Below are positions 1-9,616 of a DNA stretch of 47,091 nucleotides, one piece after another. Each line of letters opens with the position of its first letter. Position 1 is the first letter of the stretch. The position numbers and the translations under genes are program-made. A model generated the notes under the pieces. It had not been told where the DNA came from and made no database searches. It saw nothing but the letters and a program-made list of their open reading frames with translations. Location of the stretch: positions 1-47,091 of the forward strand of contig DLFD01000085.1 of the NCBI GenBank assembly GCA_002482005.1. Reading direction: 5' to 3'. This DNA is from Lachnospiraceae bacterium UBA7729 (GTDB taxonomy: Bacteria; Bacillota; Clostridia; Lachnospirales; Lachnospiraceae).

Positions 1-135
1 GACTCGCGACCACATATTTCACGATTGCTAAATCATAAGAGGAAATCTATAATTGATACAGTTGATTGAACAACATTATGACGAATTTGGGCTGATATAA
101 GGTGAGAATATTGTAGATATTTTTACAGGAACAAG

Positions 136-1239
136 ATGAACGAGAAGGACTTTGAGGGCGGAAACAGAAAAATGACCAGAAAAGATATAGCGAAACTGGC
201 AGGTGTTTCCGTCTCGGTCGTTTCAAGGGCCCTGAACAACAGCGGTTACGTGGAGAGCGGCAAAAGGCAGAAGATCCTCTCCATAGCGAAAGAATACGGT
301 TATGTGCCGCATCCGGTGGCCATGACCCTGCAGCAGGCAAGAAGCCGCCAGATCCTGTTCTTCTGCAAGGATATGCAGAATCCTTTCAATGTGGATCTGT
401 ACTATGGCATGATCAACGCCGCGCAGGAGAGAGGGTATCTGGTTCTGTACAATGCCGCGATCAATTTTGACCGGATAAGGGACATCTATGTAGATGGTAT
501 CATCCTGCAGAATGACAGTCTTGCTGCTATTTACGCCGGACAGTATGGAAAGAATTATTTCCTGCCTGTCGTGACAGCCAGCTTCGGGAACCGTGAAAGC
601 ATGGCAGTTTCGATTCCGGCCGTTGATTTTGATATGTACAAGGCCTGCATGTCGGCGATCGCCTACCTGAGAAAATGCGGTCATAAGTATATCGCCTACG
701 CAGGGCCTTATCCAAGGACGGACAGTAATGCGAGGAGCATTGCCTGGCAGAACGAGATGAGGCCGGTGCTGGGTGACAGGATGTACGATTATTTCTATGG
801 GATCCATTATTCTGAGCTGGGACAGTCGAAAGAACTGAAGGAATTCCGCTCGGACTATATGAGCCCTTTTACCGTGAAAGAGACATTCTATGCCAAGGGG
901 AAGATCGCCGCACGGCTTTTCATGAAGCGTCAGACATCGTTTAAGGCTACCGCGATCATCTGCTTCAACGATGAGATGGCATTCGGAATGATGGCAGAGC
1001 TTCAGAGATGCGGGATGAAGATTCCGGATGATGTGTCCCTGATGAGCTTTGACTGTACGCATCAGAGAGAAAGCCATTATCCGACGCTTACAGATATTGG
1101 GGTGGACCCGAGATACCAGGGAGCACGCCTGGCGAATCTTCTGATCGACAAGATCGAACAGAAAAAGATCTCTTATACGGAAAAGCTCCCCATCCACCTT
1201 TTTGAGGGGGACAGTGTAAAAGATCTCAGTCAGACCTGA
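136..1239 (+). CDS. LacI-family transcriptional regulator
   Basis: LacI/GalR-type repressor, about 367 residues. The helix-turn-helix sits at residues 13-40 (TRKDIAKLAGVSVSVVSRAL) and is followed by the hinge helix and a periplasmic-binding-like sensor domain. Near the C-terminus, AIICFNDEMAFGMM and the PTLTDIGVDP stretch are typical of the family. The start at 136 has AGGA five bases upstream; an internal ATG at 172 would put the helix-turn-helix right at the N-terminus, as is common in LacI proteins, and cannot be excluded. It lies about 155 bases upstream of a sugar ABC transporter and two beta-galactosidases on the same strand, so I infer that it represses that operon in response to a galactoside-derived sugar. 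No clear palindromic LacI operator was found by eye. Confidence 0.9.
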   Translation: MNEKDFEGGNRKMTRKDIAKLAGVSVSVVSRALNNSGYVESGKRQKILSIAKEYGYVPHPVAMTLQQARSRQILFFCKDMQNPFNVDLYYGMINAAQERGYLVLYNAAINFDRIRDIYVDGIILQNDSLAAIYAGQYGKNYFLPVVTASFGNRESMAVSIPAVDFDMYKACMSAIAYLRKCGHKYIAYAGPYPRTDSNARSIAWQNEMRPVLGDRMYDYFYGIHYSELGQSKELKEFRSDYMSPFTVKETFYAKGKIAARLFMKRQTSFKATAIICFNDEMAFGMMAELQRCGMKIPDDVSLMSFDCTHQRESHYPTLTDIGVDPRYQGARLANLLIDKIEQKKISYTEKLPIHLFEGDSVKDLSQT

Positions 1240-1277
1240 AGAGAGTGAACTGTGCGGATTGGCCATCCGCTTGATTT

Positions 1278-1306
1278 CCGGCCCGGATGAAGCTGATCCG
1301 GACCGG
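1278..1306 (+). other. GC-rich hairpin in the leader of the SBP gene
   Basis: Arms of 11 bases (1278-1288 and 1296-1306) pair with one mismatch around a 7-base loop. The hairpin lies between the LacI gene and the SBP start, in a G+C-rich 150-base leader without a gene. No T-run follows, so it is not a classical terminator. It may stabilise or attenuate the downstream message; that is inference. Confidence 0.4.
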
Positions 1307-1393
1307 GGGAAACTTATCCGGCCTCCCGAAGGGGAGCCAAACATCTGGCACTTCCGTCTGAAGGCGGCGGGCCGGTCCAAGGAGGAGAAAGAC

Positions 1394-2773
1394 ATGAAGA
1401 ACAAAGTTACCCGTTATATGGCGGCAGGTATGTCTGTGCTGATGGCAGCCGGAATGCTGAATGCAGGCATCGCCATGGCAGAGTCCACGGAAGCAGGAAC
1501 AGAGGCGGCGGCTGCCGAGCAGCTGACCGGCGATCCGGATATCAAGGCTGATATCGTAGTAGGCGGCTGGCCGTCAGGCGACGACGCTTTCAAGGCTGCT
1601 CTGGAAGGCTTCAACGCACTGTATCCTGGGATCAATGTAGAGTTCCAGTTCACAGATACCACCTCTTATCATCAGAATCTGGCAACCTCTCTGGCTGCCG
1701 GCTCCGGAGCTCCGGACGTAGGAATGGTCGAGGGCGCTTATGTTGCCCAGTACAGAAACTCCACTGCTCTGACCGATCTCAATACACTCGGCGCGGCTGA
1801 CTACAAGGATGACTTCGTCTCCTTCAAGTGGGACCAGTGCGTATCTGATGATGGAAGCAAGATGGTTCTGATTCCGTGGGATATCGGACCGGCAACTCTC
1901 TTCTATCGCACAGACATCTTCGAGCAGGCTGGCCTTCCGACTGATCCGGACGAGGTCGACAAGCTTCTTTCCACCTGGGACGGTGTCGTCTCTGCGGCAG
2001 AGACCATCAAGGACAAGACCGGCGCATGGTTCACACCGGATGCTTCTTACTATTATCAGCTCCTGTTCCAGAACAGAGACTATTATGATGAGGACCTCAA
2101 CCTCAAGCTTGAGAGAGACGGCGACATCGACTGCCTGAACGCCATCATCAAGATGCGTGAAGAACAGCTGGATATGAACGTTGATATGTGGTCTACCGAA
2201 GCCTACGCAGCATATGCGGACGGCACCATCGCATCGGTTGCATCCGGCGCATGGTTCGGCGGATTCCTGAAGACCGATATCGATCCGGAAGGCGCCGGCC
2301 ACTGGGCTGTCTGCCATCTTCCGGGCGGCGTAGGCGTCAAGAACTGGGGCGGTTCTTTCCTCTGCATCCCGTCTCAGAGCCAGAACCAGGAAGCTGCATG
2401 GGATTTCGTCAAGTACATGCTCTGCACCGCGGAAGGTCAGAACGCAATGTTCCAGGCAGTCGACTACTTCCCGGCATACATTCCTGCATATGACGATCCG
2501 ATCTATGACGAAGAGGATCCGTATTTCGGAGGAGAGAAGACAAAGGCACTCTGGGTCGAGCTTGCTAAGCAGCTCACTCCTGTCTACACCACACAGATGG
2601 ACGTTACCGCTGAAGGACAGATCTTCACTTCTGTGAACCAGGGACTTCAGGAAGGACTTGACGCAGAGGGTATCCGCGATCTGCTCGCCAAGAACATCGA
2701 TGACGCTACCAAGGAACTGAAGGAGCAGCAGATTCAGACCCTGAAGGATGCAGGCGTCTGGAACGGCGACTGA
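1394..2773 (+). CDS. ABC sugar transporter, extracellular solute-binding protein (CUT1)
   Basis: Family 1 extracellular solute-binding protein of 459 residues, expected to capture an oligosaccharide and hand it to the permeases that follow. An upstream in-frame start at 1259 is possible, but the ATG at 1394 is preceded by GGAGGA seven bases away and begins a clear signal peptide: KNK, then a hydrophobic core ending in AMA before ESTEAG. There is no cysteine, so no lipobox, which is unusual for a Gram-positive binding protein. An Ala/Glu-rich linker (residues about 31-45) follows the signal. The body shows the usual pattern, including SLAAGSGAPDVGMVEGAYV and, towards the end, a WDFVKYMLCTAEGQNAMF segment. 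The neighbouring GH42 and GH2 enzymes suggest a beta-galactoside ligand. Confidence 0.92.
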   Translation: MKNKVTRYMAAGMSVLMAAGMLNAGIAMAESTEAGTEAAAAEQLTGDPDIKADIVVGGWPSGDDAFKAALEGFNALYPGINVEFQFTDTTSYHQNLATSLAAGSGAPDVGMVEGAYVAQYRNSTALTDLNTLGAADYKDDFVSFKWDQCVSDDGSKMVLIPWDIGPATLFYRTDIFEQAGLPTDPDEVDKLLSTWDGVVSAAETIKDKTGAWFTPDASYYYQLLFQNRDYYDEDLNLKLERDGDIDCLNAIIKMREEQLDMNVDMWSTEAYAAYADGTIASVASGAWFGGFLKTDIDPEGAGHWAVCHLPGGVGVKNWGGSFLCIPSQSQNQEAAWDFVKYMLCTAEGQNAMFQAVDYFPAYIPAYDDPIYDEEDPYFGGEKTKALWVELAKQLTPVYTTQMDVTAEGQIFTSVNQGLQEGLDAEGIRDLLAKNIDDATKELKEQQIQTLKDAGVWNGD

Positions 2774-2797
2774 GACTTATTTCTTGCAGAAAACCTG

Positions 2798-2836
2798 AAG
2801 AAGGGGCTGGGCTGACAGACAGCCCGGCCCCTTCTT
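2798..2836 (+). terminator. Strong intercistronic hairpin between SBP and permease genes (leaky terminator or mRNA stabiliser)
   Basis: Two 16-base arms (2798-2813 and 2821-2836) pair fully, with one G-U, around a 7-base loop. The sequence after the stem is ACATCCC rather than a T-run, so full termination is unlikely. Hairpins in this position commonly protect the SBP message and lower permease expression; the second ABC cluster in this window has an equivalent at 24372-24397. Confidence 0.75.
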
Positions 2837-2838
2837 AC

Positions 2839-2854
2839 ATCCCATAGGATGCAA
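2839..2854 (+). repeat. 16-base repeat ATCCCATAGGATGCAA, copy 1
   Basis: Identical to 9563-9578. Both copies begin within about six bases of the 3' arm of a strong hairpin. The core ATCC-CATA-GGAT is an inverted repeat. Function unknown. Confidence 0.6.
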
Positions 2855-2912
2855 AAGGGCCGCCGGCGGCGGGCTTTTTGTATGGCAGGCTGCGGAGGAG
2901 GAAATTTTCCTT

Positions 2913-3887
2913 ATGAGAAAAGAACTTAAAAAGTACAGAGTGGCATACATGTACATCGCGCCATTCTTCATTCTGTTTGCCATATTCGGGCTCTTCCCGA
3001 TCGTGTATGGCTTCTATCTCAGCTTCTTCCGCTGGGACGGAATGACAGCGATGCACTTTATTGGATTAGAAAATTACATCAACATCTTCAAGGACGTTCT
3101 TTTCTGGAGAGCGCTCAGAAACACGCTGGTGATCGGTATCATCGCTCATATCCCGATTCTTCTGGGAGGTCTTGCCCTTGCGTTCATCCTTAACTCGAAG
3201 ATGGTCAAGGGTCAGAATATCTTCAAGACCATCTACTTCATGCCTATGGTCACATCCGCTGTCGCGATCTCCATCGTCTTCCAGCAGATGTTCGGCAATA
3301 ACTACGGCGTTATCAATTACTTCAATGTTCTGCTCGGAGGAGACAAGATCAACTGGCTGGGCGGCGACGGAAGCCTGATCAAGTGGGCGGTCATCGTTAT
3401 GTTCGCATGGAAATGGATCGGCTGGAACATGGTCATCTACCTGGCGGGCATGCAGGGCATCAGCAACGATATCTATGAAGCAGCCCAGATCGACGGAGCA
3501 AGCCAGACTCAGGTCATGTTCCGCATCTGCATTCCGCTGCTCAAGCCGATCATCATCTTCACGGTCATCCAGTCGACGATCGGCATGTTCAATCTGTTTA
3601 CAGAACCCTTCATCCTGACCAACCAGAACTGGAACGGCGGCACCAACAATGGCGGCCTGACCCTGATGATGTACCTGCTGAACAAGGCGCCTCAGGGCGG
3701 AACTCTTTATGGTTACGCATCCGCGATCGCCTATATCATCACCATGTTTATCGTACTGATCTCAGTTGCCGTCAATAAGGGCACTACAGACAAGTCCGAC
3801 CCCGATTACATCGCGCAGCAGGATATGAAGCGCATGAGAAAGGAACGCCGCAGGGCCGAGAGACAGAAAGGAGCTGCAAAGGTATGA
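2913..3887 (+). CDS. ABC sugar transporter permease, MalF type
   Basis: Integral membrane permease of 324 residues with six predicted membrane segments, the first at about residues 12-35. The binding-protein-dependent transport EAA loop is visible as DIYEAAQIDGASQTQVMFRI followed by PLLKP, the site that docks the ATPase. The long N-terminal half and FYLSFFRWDG near residue 40 fit MalF/UgpA-type subunits. GGAGGAGG lies 11 bases before the ATG. The stop codon overlaps the start of the next permease (ATGA, 3884-3887), so the two are translationally coupled and form the channel heterodimer. No ATPase gene is present, as is usual for CUT1 systems that share an MsmK-type ATPase. Confidence 0.93.
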   Translation: MRKELKKYRVAYMYIAPFFILFAIFGLFPIVYGFYLSFFRWDGMTAMHFIGLENYINIFKDVLFWRALRNTLVIGIIAHIPILLGGLALAFILNSKMVKGQNIFKTIYFMPMVTSAVAISIVFQQMFGNNYGVINYFNVLLGGDKINWLGGDGSLIKWAVIVMFAWKWIGWNMVIYLAGMQGISNDIYEAAQIDGASQTQVMFRICIPLLKPIIIFTVIQSTIGMFNLFTEPFILTNQNWNGGTNNGGLTLMMYLLNKAPQGGTLYGYASAIAYIITMFIVLISVAVNKGTTDKSDPDYIAQQDMKRMRKERRRAERQKGAAKV

Positions 3888-4765
3888 GACTCCTGATATT
3901 ATTTGCAATCATAGCGGCAATTCTGCTCGTGATCCGGAAAATCGTTCCGAAGGGGAAGACCATCGCCCTGTATGCCGTCCTGATCATCGTGGCGCTGATC
4001 ATGCTTCTTCCCTTCTACATGATGTTCATCATGTCCACGCATACGACGTCGGAGATCTTCCATTTCCCGCCTTACATGACGTTTGGGAAGAGCCTGATTG
4101 AGAACTTCAAGAGCATGAACGAGCAGGTCAACTTCATGCGGTCATTCGCAAACAGCTGCATCGTGACCTTCTCCTATGTGGTCCTGGTCCTGCTTTTCTG
4201 CTCCATCGGCGGCTACGCTTTCGCCGTATATGATTTCCCGGGACGCTCCGCCCTGTTCGCGATCCTTCTCGGAACCATGATGATCCCTGCAACGGCAGGC
4301 GTCATCCCCTGGTATATCATGATGAGCAAGTTCCACTGGATCGATAAGTTCTGGGCCCTGATCATCCCGAACTGCGCCAATGCTTTTGGAATCTACTGGA
4401 TGCGGCAGTACTGTAAGAACAACGTGCCGGTCGCTCTGGTAGAGGCAGCCCGCATAGACGGCTGCGCGGAGTCCCTGATCTTCTTCAGAGTCGTAGCACC
4501 GATCCTGAAGCCGGCTTACGCGGCACTCGGTATCATGAACTTCGTCAATGTATGGAATGACTTCATGCAGCCGATGATGGTCCTGAAATCTCCCAAGATG
4601 CAGACCCTTCCGCTTCTGCTTAAGAGCATGGTCGGAGACCGCGGAACGGACTACGGCGCCATGATGCTGGCAAGTACCTGCGCGGTGCTGCCGATCCTGA
4701 TCGCTTTCCTGAGCGCATCTCAGTACTTCATGTCCGGACTGACAGCCGGAGCTGTCAAGGAATAA
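3884..4765 (+). CDS. ABC sugar transporter permease, MalG type
   Basis: Partner permease of 293 residues with about six membrane segments. The EAA loop reads ALVEAARIDGCAESLIFFRV and continues to PILKPAYA. The end, SQYFMSGLTAGAVKE, matches the conserved C-terminus of MalG/UgpE subunits. Its start overlaps the stop of the preceding permease by four bases. The GH42 gene follows 19 bases after the stop, so transport and hydrolysis are in one transcript. Confidence 0.93.
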   Translation: MRLLILFAIIAAILLVIRKIVPKGKTIALYAVLIIVALIMLLPFYMMFIMSTHTTSEIFHFPPYMTFGKSLIENFKSMNEQVNFMRSFANSCIVTFSYVVLVLLFCSIGGYAFAVYDFPGRSALFAILLGTMMIPATAGVIPWYIMMSKFHWIDKFWALIIPNCANAFGIYWMRQYCKNNVPVALVEAARIDGCAESLIFFRVVAPILKPAYAALGIMNFVNVWNDFMQPMMVLKSPKMQTLPLLLKSMVGDRGTDYGAMMLASTCAVLPILIAFLSASQYFMSGLTAGAVKE

Positions 4766-4784
4766 AAACTGGAGGACTATATCA

Positions 4785-6830
4785 ATGAGCTATCTGCTGA
4801 ATGGCGACCGTGTCATCATGGGCACCGACTATTATCCGGAACACTGGGACGAGAGCCTGTGGGCTCCGGACCTTGACAGGATGCTTGAGACCGGGATCGA
4901 AGTGATCCGTATCGCCGAGTTTTCCTGGAACAAGTTTGAACCCAGAGAAGGGGAGTACACATACGAATTCTTTGACCGTTTCCTGGACCTGTGCCAGGAG
5001 AAGGGCATGAGGGTCATCTTCTGCACTCCCACGGCGACCCCGCCCGCGTGGATGACGGACAAGTATCCGGAAGTCCTGAACGCACGCCAGGACGGCGTCC
5101 TGTACCGACACGGTGCACGCCGTCATTACAACTACAATTCCACCATCTACCAGAGATTTACCCGCAATATCTGTGAGAAGCTGGGGTCCCATTACGCCAG
5201 GCACCCGGCAATCATCGGCTGGCAGCTGGACAATGAGATCAACTGTGAGATGAACCAGTTCTACTCCGAGAGCGATACCCTGGCTTTCCGCGAGTTCCTC
5301 AAGGCAAAGTACGGAACGGTGGAGAAACTGAACCAGGCCTGGGGGACAGCCTTCTGGAACCAGACATACACCTCCTGGGGCGAAGTCTATGTTCCCCGCA
5401 CGACCCTCAGCAACAATACCAATCCGCATGAGGTCCTGGACTACAAGCGCTTCGTCTCGGATTCCGCCTGCAGATGGGCGAAACTTCAGAGCGATATCCT
5501 GAGGAAATATCTCAAGCCGGGTGATTTCATTACCACGAACGGTCTGTTCGGAGATCTGGACAACCACCGTATGGCGGAGGAAAGCCTGGACTTCATGACT
5601 TATGACTCCTACCCGAATATGGCATACGGCCTCAATTCACATTTTACCGAGACGACCAGCCTTAAGGACCGTTTCTGGAGCCTGAATCTTGATGAGGTAC
5701 GTGCCCTGAAGGGGACGTTCGGCATCATGGAACAGCAGTCCGGGGCTAATGGCTGGAATACCGGTATGGAAGCTCCGACGCCTCGTCCGGGCCAGATCAC
5801 TCTGTGGACCATGCAGAGCATCGCTCATGGCGCCGATTACGTCAGCTATTTCCGCTGGCGCACGAGTACGATGGGAACAGAAATCTACTGGCACGGGATC
5901 CTGGACTACTCCGGCAGGGAGAACCGCAGGATCCGCGAAGTCAGGGATGTCCGCGATAAGTTCAGAAAGATCTCCGAGATCGCAGGAACACAGTATCAGG
6001 CCCAGGTCGGTCTGATCGAAACCTACGACAACAAGTGGGACGCGGAGCTGGATGTCTGGCACGGGTCGGTCGACCGCACCAGCATGTCAGGCCTGTACAG
6101 CGCTTCTCAGCACACCCATACACCGGTCGATCTGGTCTATCTGAGAGATGATACGAAGGCAGACCAGCTGAAGAAGTACAAGGTTCTCTTCTATCCTCAT
6201 GCAGAGATCCTGACGCAGGCTCAGGTCGATCTGCTGGAAGAGTATGTGAAGGACGGAGGGACCGTCGTATTCGGATGCCGCGCAGGTCTCAAGGACGTAA
6301 CCGGAAAATGTGTGCAGCAGGATCTGCCCGGACTTGCCAGGACTCTTACCGGAACCGATGTGACGGAATTCACACTTGTAGCGCCGGATGAGGGCACCAT
6401 CCATGTAAACTGGGACGGAGACGACATCGAAGCCGCCGTCTTCAACGATGAGCTTCAGCCTCTGGAGGGCGCAACGGTCCTCGCACGGTATGAAAATTCC
6501 TATTACAAGGGAGTTCCCGCTCTGATCGGGAAGAAGACCGGAAAGGGCCGGACTCTCTACTTTGGCGGAGCCTTTACAGAGAAGACAGCGGAAGTATTCT
6601 TCCGCAGACTGGGAGTGATCGCCCCTGCGGCGGATATTGTAGAGGCACCGGAAGGCTGCGAGATCACAGAGCGCGCAGGAGAGAAGGGACGTTATCTGTT
6701 TGTACTCAACTATGAGAAGACAGAACAGACCATAAAGCTCCATAAACCGGTCAAAGATCTTTACACTGGAGAGACTCTGCAGGGAGAAAAGACCATGAAG
6801 CCTTACGAAACACTGGTGCTGAAGGTCTGA
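4785..6830 (+). CDS. GH42 beta-galactosidase
   Basis: Glycoside hydrolase family 42 enzyme of 681 residues, which releases terminal beta-linked galactose. It has no signal peptide, so it should act in the cytoplasm on sugars imported by the upstream transporter. The TIM barrel begins with GTDYYPEHW (residues 13-21) and IRIAEFSWNKFEP (41-53). The acid/base glutamate is E151 in GWQLDNE and the nucleophile is E316 in MEQQSG, both in the expected context. The trimerisation (A4-like) domain follows from about residue 395, and a small beta C-terminal domain ends the protein. GGAGGA precedes the ATG. Length is normal for the family. Confidence 0.95.
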   Translation: MSYLLNGDRVIMGTDYYPEHWDESLWAPDLDRMLETGIEVIRIAEFSWNKFEPREGEYTYEFFDRFLDLCQEKGMRVIFCTPTATPPAWMTDKYPEVLNARQDGVLYRHGARRHYNYNSTIYQRFTRNICEKLGSHYARHPAIIGWQLDNEINCEMNQFYSESDTLAFREFLKAKYGTVEKLNQAWGTAFWNQTYTSWGEVYVPRTTLSNNTNPHEVLDYKRFVSDSACRWAKLQSDILRKYLKPGDFITTNGLFGDLDNHRMAEESLDFMTYDSYPNMAYGLNSHFTETTSLKDRFWSLNLDEVRALKGTFGIMEQQSGANGWNTGMEAPTPRPGQITLWTMQSIAHGADYVSYFRWRTSTMGTEIYWHGILDYSGRENRRIREVRDVRDKFRKISEIAGTQYQAQVGLIETYDNKWDAELDVWHGSVDRTSMSGLYSASQHTHTPVDLVYLRDDTKADQLKKYKVLFYPHAEILTQAQVDLLEEYVKDGGTVVFGCRAGLKDVTGKCVQQDLPGLARTLTGTDVTEFTLVAPDEGTIHVNWDGDDIEAAVFNDELQPLEGATVLARYENSYYKGVPALIGKKTGKGRTLYFGGAFTEKTAEVFFRRLGVIAPAADIVEAPEGCEITERAGEKGRYLFVLNYEKTEQTIKLHKPVKDLYTGETLQGEKTMKPYETLVLKV

Positions 6831-6934
6831 ATCCGATCAGAGGGACCCGTGGCCATGCCCATGGAATCACCTTCCCCGTGCAGACATGAAGTGGTGCATG
6901 GACCGCGGACCATCATGACAGGGAGAAATCAAGC

Positions 6935-9457
6935 ATGATCAGAAAGAGTTTCAATCACGACTGGACTTTCCAGATCGGGTCAGCAGGCTCATTCGCTCTG
7001 CTGACAGGAGGTCCGTCAGGCGCAAAGAAGGTAACGCTTCCCCACGATGCGTCCATCGGGAGAGAACGCAACCCAGAGGAGCCAAACGGCAGCGGCAATG
7101 GCTTTTTCCGGGAGGAAAACTATGTCTACACGAAGGAATTTGATCTGGACGCAGAGCTGAAGGATAAGAATGTATGGATCGAATTCGAGGGAATCTACCA
7201 GAATGCGTCGGTGTATGTGAACAACGCGTTCGTGGGAAGTCATCCCTATGGGTATGGGAATGTCTGCTATGACCTGACAAAGTACGTGAAGTTCGGGGGT
7301 AAGAACCAGATCCGCGTACAGGTGAAGAACGGAGTTCCCAGCGGACGCTGGTATACAGGCGGAGGAATCTACCGGGACGTTTCTCTCATGATCGCGGACC
7401 GGCTCCATATTGTACCGGACGGGGTCCGCCTGGCAACTACGGAGCTGGACGGGGAATACGCTACCGTCCGTGTCGACACTACAGTCGCTAACAAGGGACT
7501 GGGAACGCGCAGCATGAAGCTGCTGGTCCGGCTGATCGACGCCCAGGGGCATGTGGCTGCGGAAAACCGGATGCCGCTGACCATATTCGAGGGGGAGGAG
7601 CACAGCTTCCGTCAGTGGCTGACCGTGGAAAAGCCCCAGACATGGGACGCGGACCATCCGTACCTGTATACCTATGAGGCCCGGCTGCTGGATGGGGACA
7701 GCGTTGTGGACGAGGAGACAGATACCTTCGGAATCCGCAGAATCTCCCTGGACGTAAAGAGAGGCCTCCGCATCAACGGAAAGCCGGTCAAGCTGGCAGG
7801 CGGCTGCCTGCACCATGACAACGGCATAATCGGGACAGCCGAGTTTCCATACGCAGAGGAATACCGGGTGAAAAAGCTGAAGGAAGGCGGTTTCAATGCC
7901 CTGCGCAGCTCGCATTACCCGATGAGCCGGGCTCTGATCCGCGCCTGCGACAAGTACGGTATGTACGTCATGGACGAGTTTGCCGACGTCTGGACGAGCA
8001 CAAAGGTGGACTTCGATTATGGCATGAATATGCCAGAGTGGTGGAAGTTCGATGTGCAGATGCAGGTCAGAAAGGACTACAATCATCCTTCGGTCATCCT
8101 TTATTCGATCGGAAATGAGATTCCGGAGACCGGAAACAAGATCGATACAGCTGCCTGGGGCAAGAGCCTTTCAGACACCTACCGTGCGCTGGACGATACC
8201 CGCTTTGTTGTGGATTCCATGAACCTGATGCTGTCTGTTATGGACAGACTCCCGGAGATCATGGCTGACCTGAAGGCGAAGGCAGCTTCGGCGGGTGCAG
8301 CAGATGGCAGCAGGGAAGGAGACGGCGATCCGGAAAGCAGCAAGCAAGATGACGGAAAACAGATGCAGGCAGGCGAGATCAACGAAACCATGAGCTCGCT
8401 CGGCGATATGATGAGCGCGGTCATTGGAAGCGAGATCACGACGAAGGCGACGGAAGAAGCAGGAGCCCAGGTGGACGTCATGGGCTATAACTATGCGTAT
8501 TTCCGCTATGAGCCGGACATGGCCCGTTACCCGAACCGGATCATCATGGGATCGGAGACATATCCCAGGGACCTGGATGCCAACTGGGCGCTGGTCGAAA
8601 AGTATCCGCAGGTGATCGGTGACTTTGACTGGACCTGCTGGGACTACCTTGGCGAAGCAGGGATCGGAAAGACCAGATACGGCAGGCAGAAAGGCTTCGG
8701 CTTCTATGCAGAGTATCCGACGAAAGCCGCCTACTGCGGTGATTTTGACCTGCTCGGCGACAAGAGACCGGTACAGCTTTGGAGAGAGACGATCTGGGGG
8801 ATTCGCAAAGCCCCCTATATCGCGGTGCAGCCTCCGCAGCATCATGGCGAGGACCAGGTCTACAATGGCTGGATCCTGTCCAACGCGGTCCGCAGCTGGA
8901 ACTTCTCCGGATATGAAGGCAAGGCAGTAAAAGTCGAGGTCTATGCGGATGCCGAGGAGGTTGAGCTGAAGGTGAATGGCGCTTCCGCCGGCAGAGCGAA
9001 AGTAGGCCTGGAGAAGAAGAACATCGCTTATTTTGAGACCATCTATCAGCCAGGGAAGGTGGAAGCCGTCGCTTATCGGGCAGGTCAGATCGTCGGACAG
9101 GATATTCTTGCGACGGCCGGGGCTCCGGCAGTCATGGAAGCGGTCACGGACCGCACGGTCATTCCCGCTGACGAGAGCGATATCTGCTATGTGGAACTGA
9201 CCGTGAAGGATGAAAAGGGGCGCGTGAACCCTGAAGTTCAGGTTCCCGTCACAGTATCTGTCGAAGGCGCCGGAGTCCTTCTGGGCTATGGAAGCGCCGA
9301 TCCGGATTCAGAGGAAAACTATTTCGACACGACCGCGAAGACCTTTAATGGAAGACTGCGCGCAGCGATTCGCGGAAACGGCAGCACCGGAGACATCCGT
9401 GTCACATTTTCAGCGGAAGAAATGAAGCCGGCAGTCGTGGATCTGAGGGCTGAGTAA
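6935..9457 (+). CDS. GH2 beta-galactosidase-type glycoside hydrolase
   Basis: Glycoside hydrolase family 2 protein of 840 residues, cytoplasmic by lack of a signal. The order is sugar-binding domain (about 1-170), Ig-like domain (about 175-270), TIM barrel (about 275-600), then a DUF4982-like and a further beta-sandwich domain typical of GH2 enzymes in gut anaerobes. Acid/base E395 lies in SIGNEIPE and the probable nucleophile E541 in MGSETYPRD. A Ser/Asp/Gly-rich, low-complexity loop at about residues 447-485 lies inside the barrel and looks like a lineage insertion. It sits 104 bases after GH42 and is the last gene before a strong terminator, so it belongs to the galactoside operon. Exact specificity cannot be read from sequence. 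Confidence 0.93.
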   Translation: MIRKSFNHDWTFQIGSAGSFALLTGGPSGAKKVTLPHDASIGRERNPEEPNGSGNGFFREENYVYTKEFDLDAELKDKNVWIEFEGIYQNASVYVNNAFVGSHPYGYGNVCYDLTKYVKFGGKNQIRVQVKNGVPSGRWYTGGGIYRDVSLMIADRLHIVPDGVRLATTELDGEYATVRVDTTVANKGLGTRSMKLLVRLIDAQGHVAAENRMPLTIFEGEEHSFRQWLTVEKPQTWDADHPYLYTYEARLLDGDSVVDEETDTFGIRRISLDVKRGLRINGKPVKLAGGCLHHDNGIIGTAEFPYAEEYRVKKLKEGGFNALRSSHYPMSRALIRACDKYGMYVMDEFADVWTSTKVDFDYGMNMPEWWKFDVQMQVRKDYNHPSVILYSIGNEIPETGNKIDTAAWGKSLSDTYRALDDTRFVVDSMNLMLSVMDRLPEIMADLKAKAASAGAADGSREGDGDPESSKQDDGKQMQAGEINETMSSLGDMMSAVIGSEITTKATEEAGAQVDVMGYNYAYFRYEPDMARYPNRIIMGSETYPRDLDANWALVEKYPQVIGDFDWTCWDYLGEAGIGKTRYGRQKGFGFYAEYPTKAAYCGDFDLLGDKRPVQLWRETIWGIRKAPYIAVQPPQHHGEDQVYNGWILSNAVRSWNFSGYEGKAVKVEVYADAEEVELKVNGASAGRAKVGLEKKNIAYFETIYQPGKVEAVAYRAGQIVGQDILATAGAPAVMEAVTDRTVIPADESDICYVELTVKDEKGRVNPEVQVPVTVSVEGAGVLLGYGSADPDSEENYFDTTAKTFNGRLRAAIRGNGSTGDIRVTFSAEEMKPAVVDLRAE

Positions 9458-9506
9458 AGACAGATCCAAAAGAAAAACACAAAACTGAATAATAAAGTGT
9501 GAGTAC

Positions 9507-9562
9507 AACAGTGTGTTGCCCAAAAGACGAAGATCCGGCTTTGGGCAGCACACTGTTTTTTT
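9507..9562 (+). terminator. Rho-independent terminator of the galactosidase operon
   Basis: An 18-base stem (9507-9524 with 9540-9557, one G-U) is followed directly by a run of T. It lies 50 bases after the GH2 stop codon and is among the best terminators in the window. Confidence 0.93.
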
Positions 9563-9578
9563 ATCCCATAGGATGCAA
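9563..9578 (+). repeat. 16-base repeat ATCCCATAGGATGCAA, copy 2
   Basis: Exact copy of 2839-2854, directly after the terminator T-run. Unknown role; see the matching finding. Confidence 0.6.
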
Positions 9579-9616
9579 TCTGAAATCCGAGCAGATCGGC
9601 AGAGTCTGCCGCGTTT

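Noticed and set aside
223..1404. 393-codon frame opposite the LacI regulator
   Set aside because: Antisense shadow; the LacI reading frame is unambiguous.
2851..2876. GCCGCCGGCGGC sequence followed by T-run before the first permease, as a terminator
   Set aside because: The palindrome has no loop and the flanks do not pair, so a stable terminator hairpin does not form.
7016..8086. 356-codon frame on the minus strand opposite the GH2 gene
   Set aside because: Shadow of the GH2 frame; low-complexity composition and no family features.
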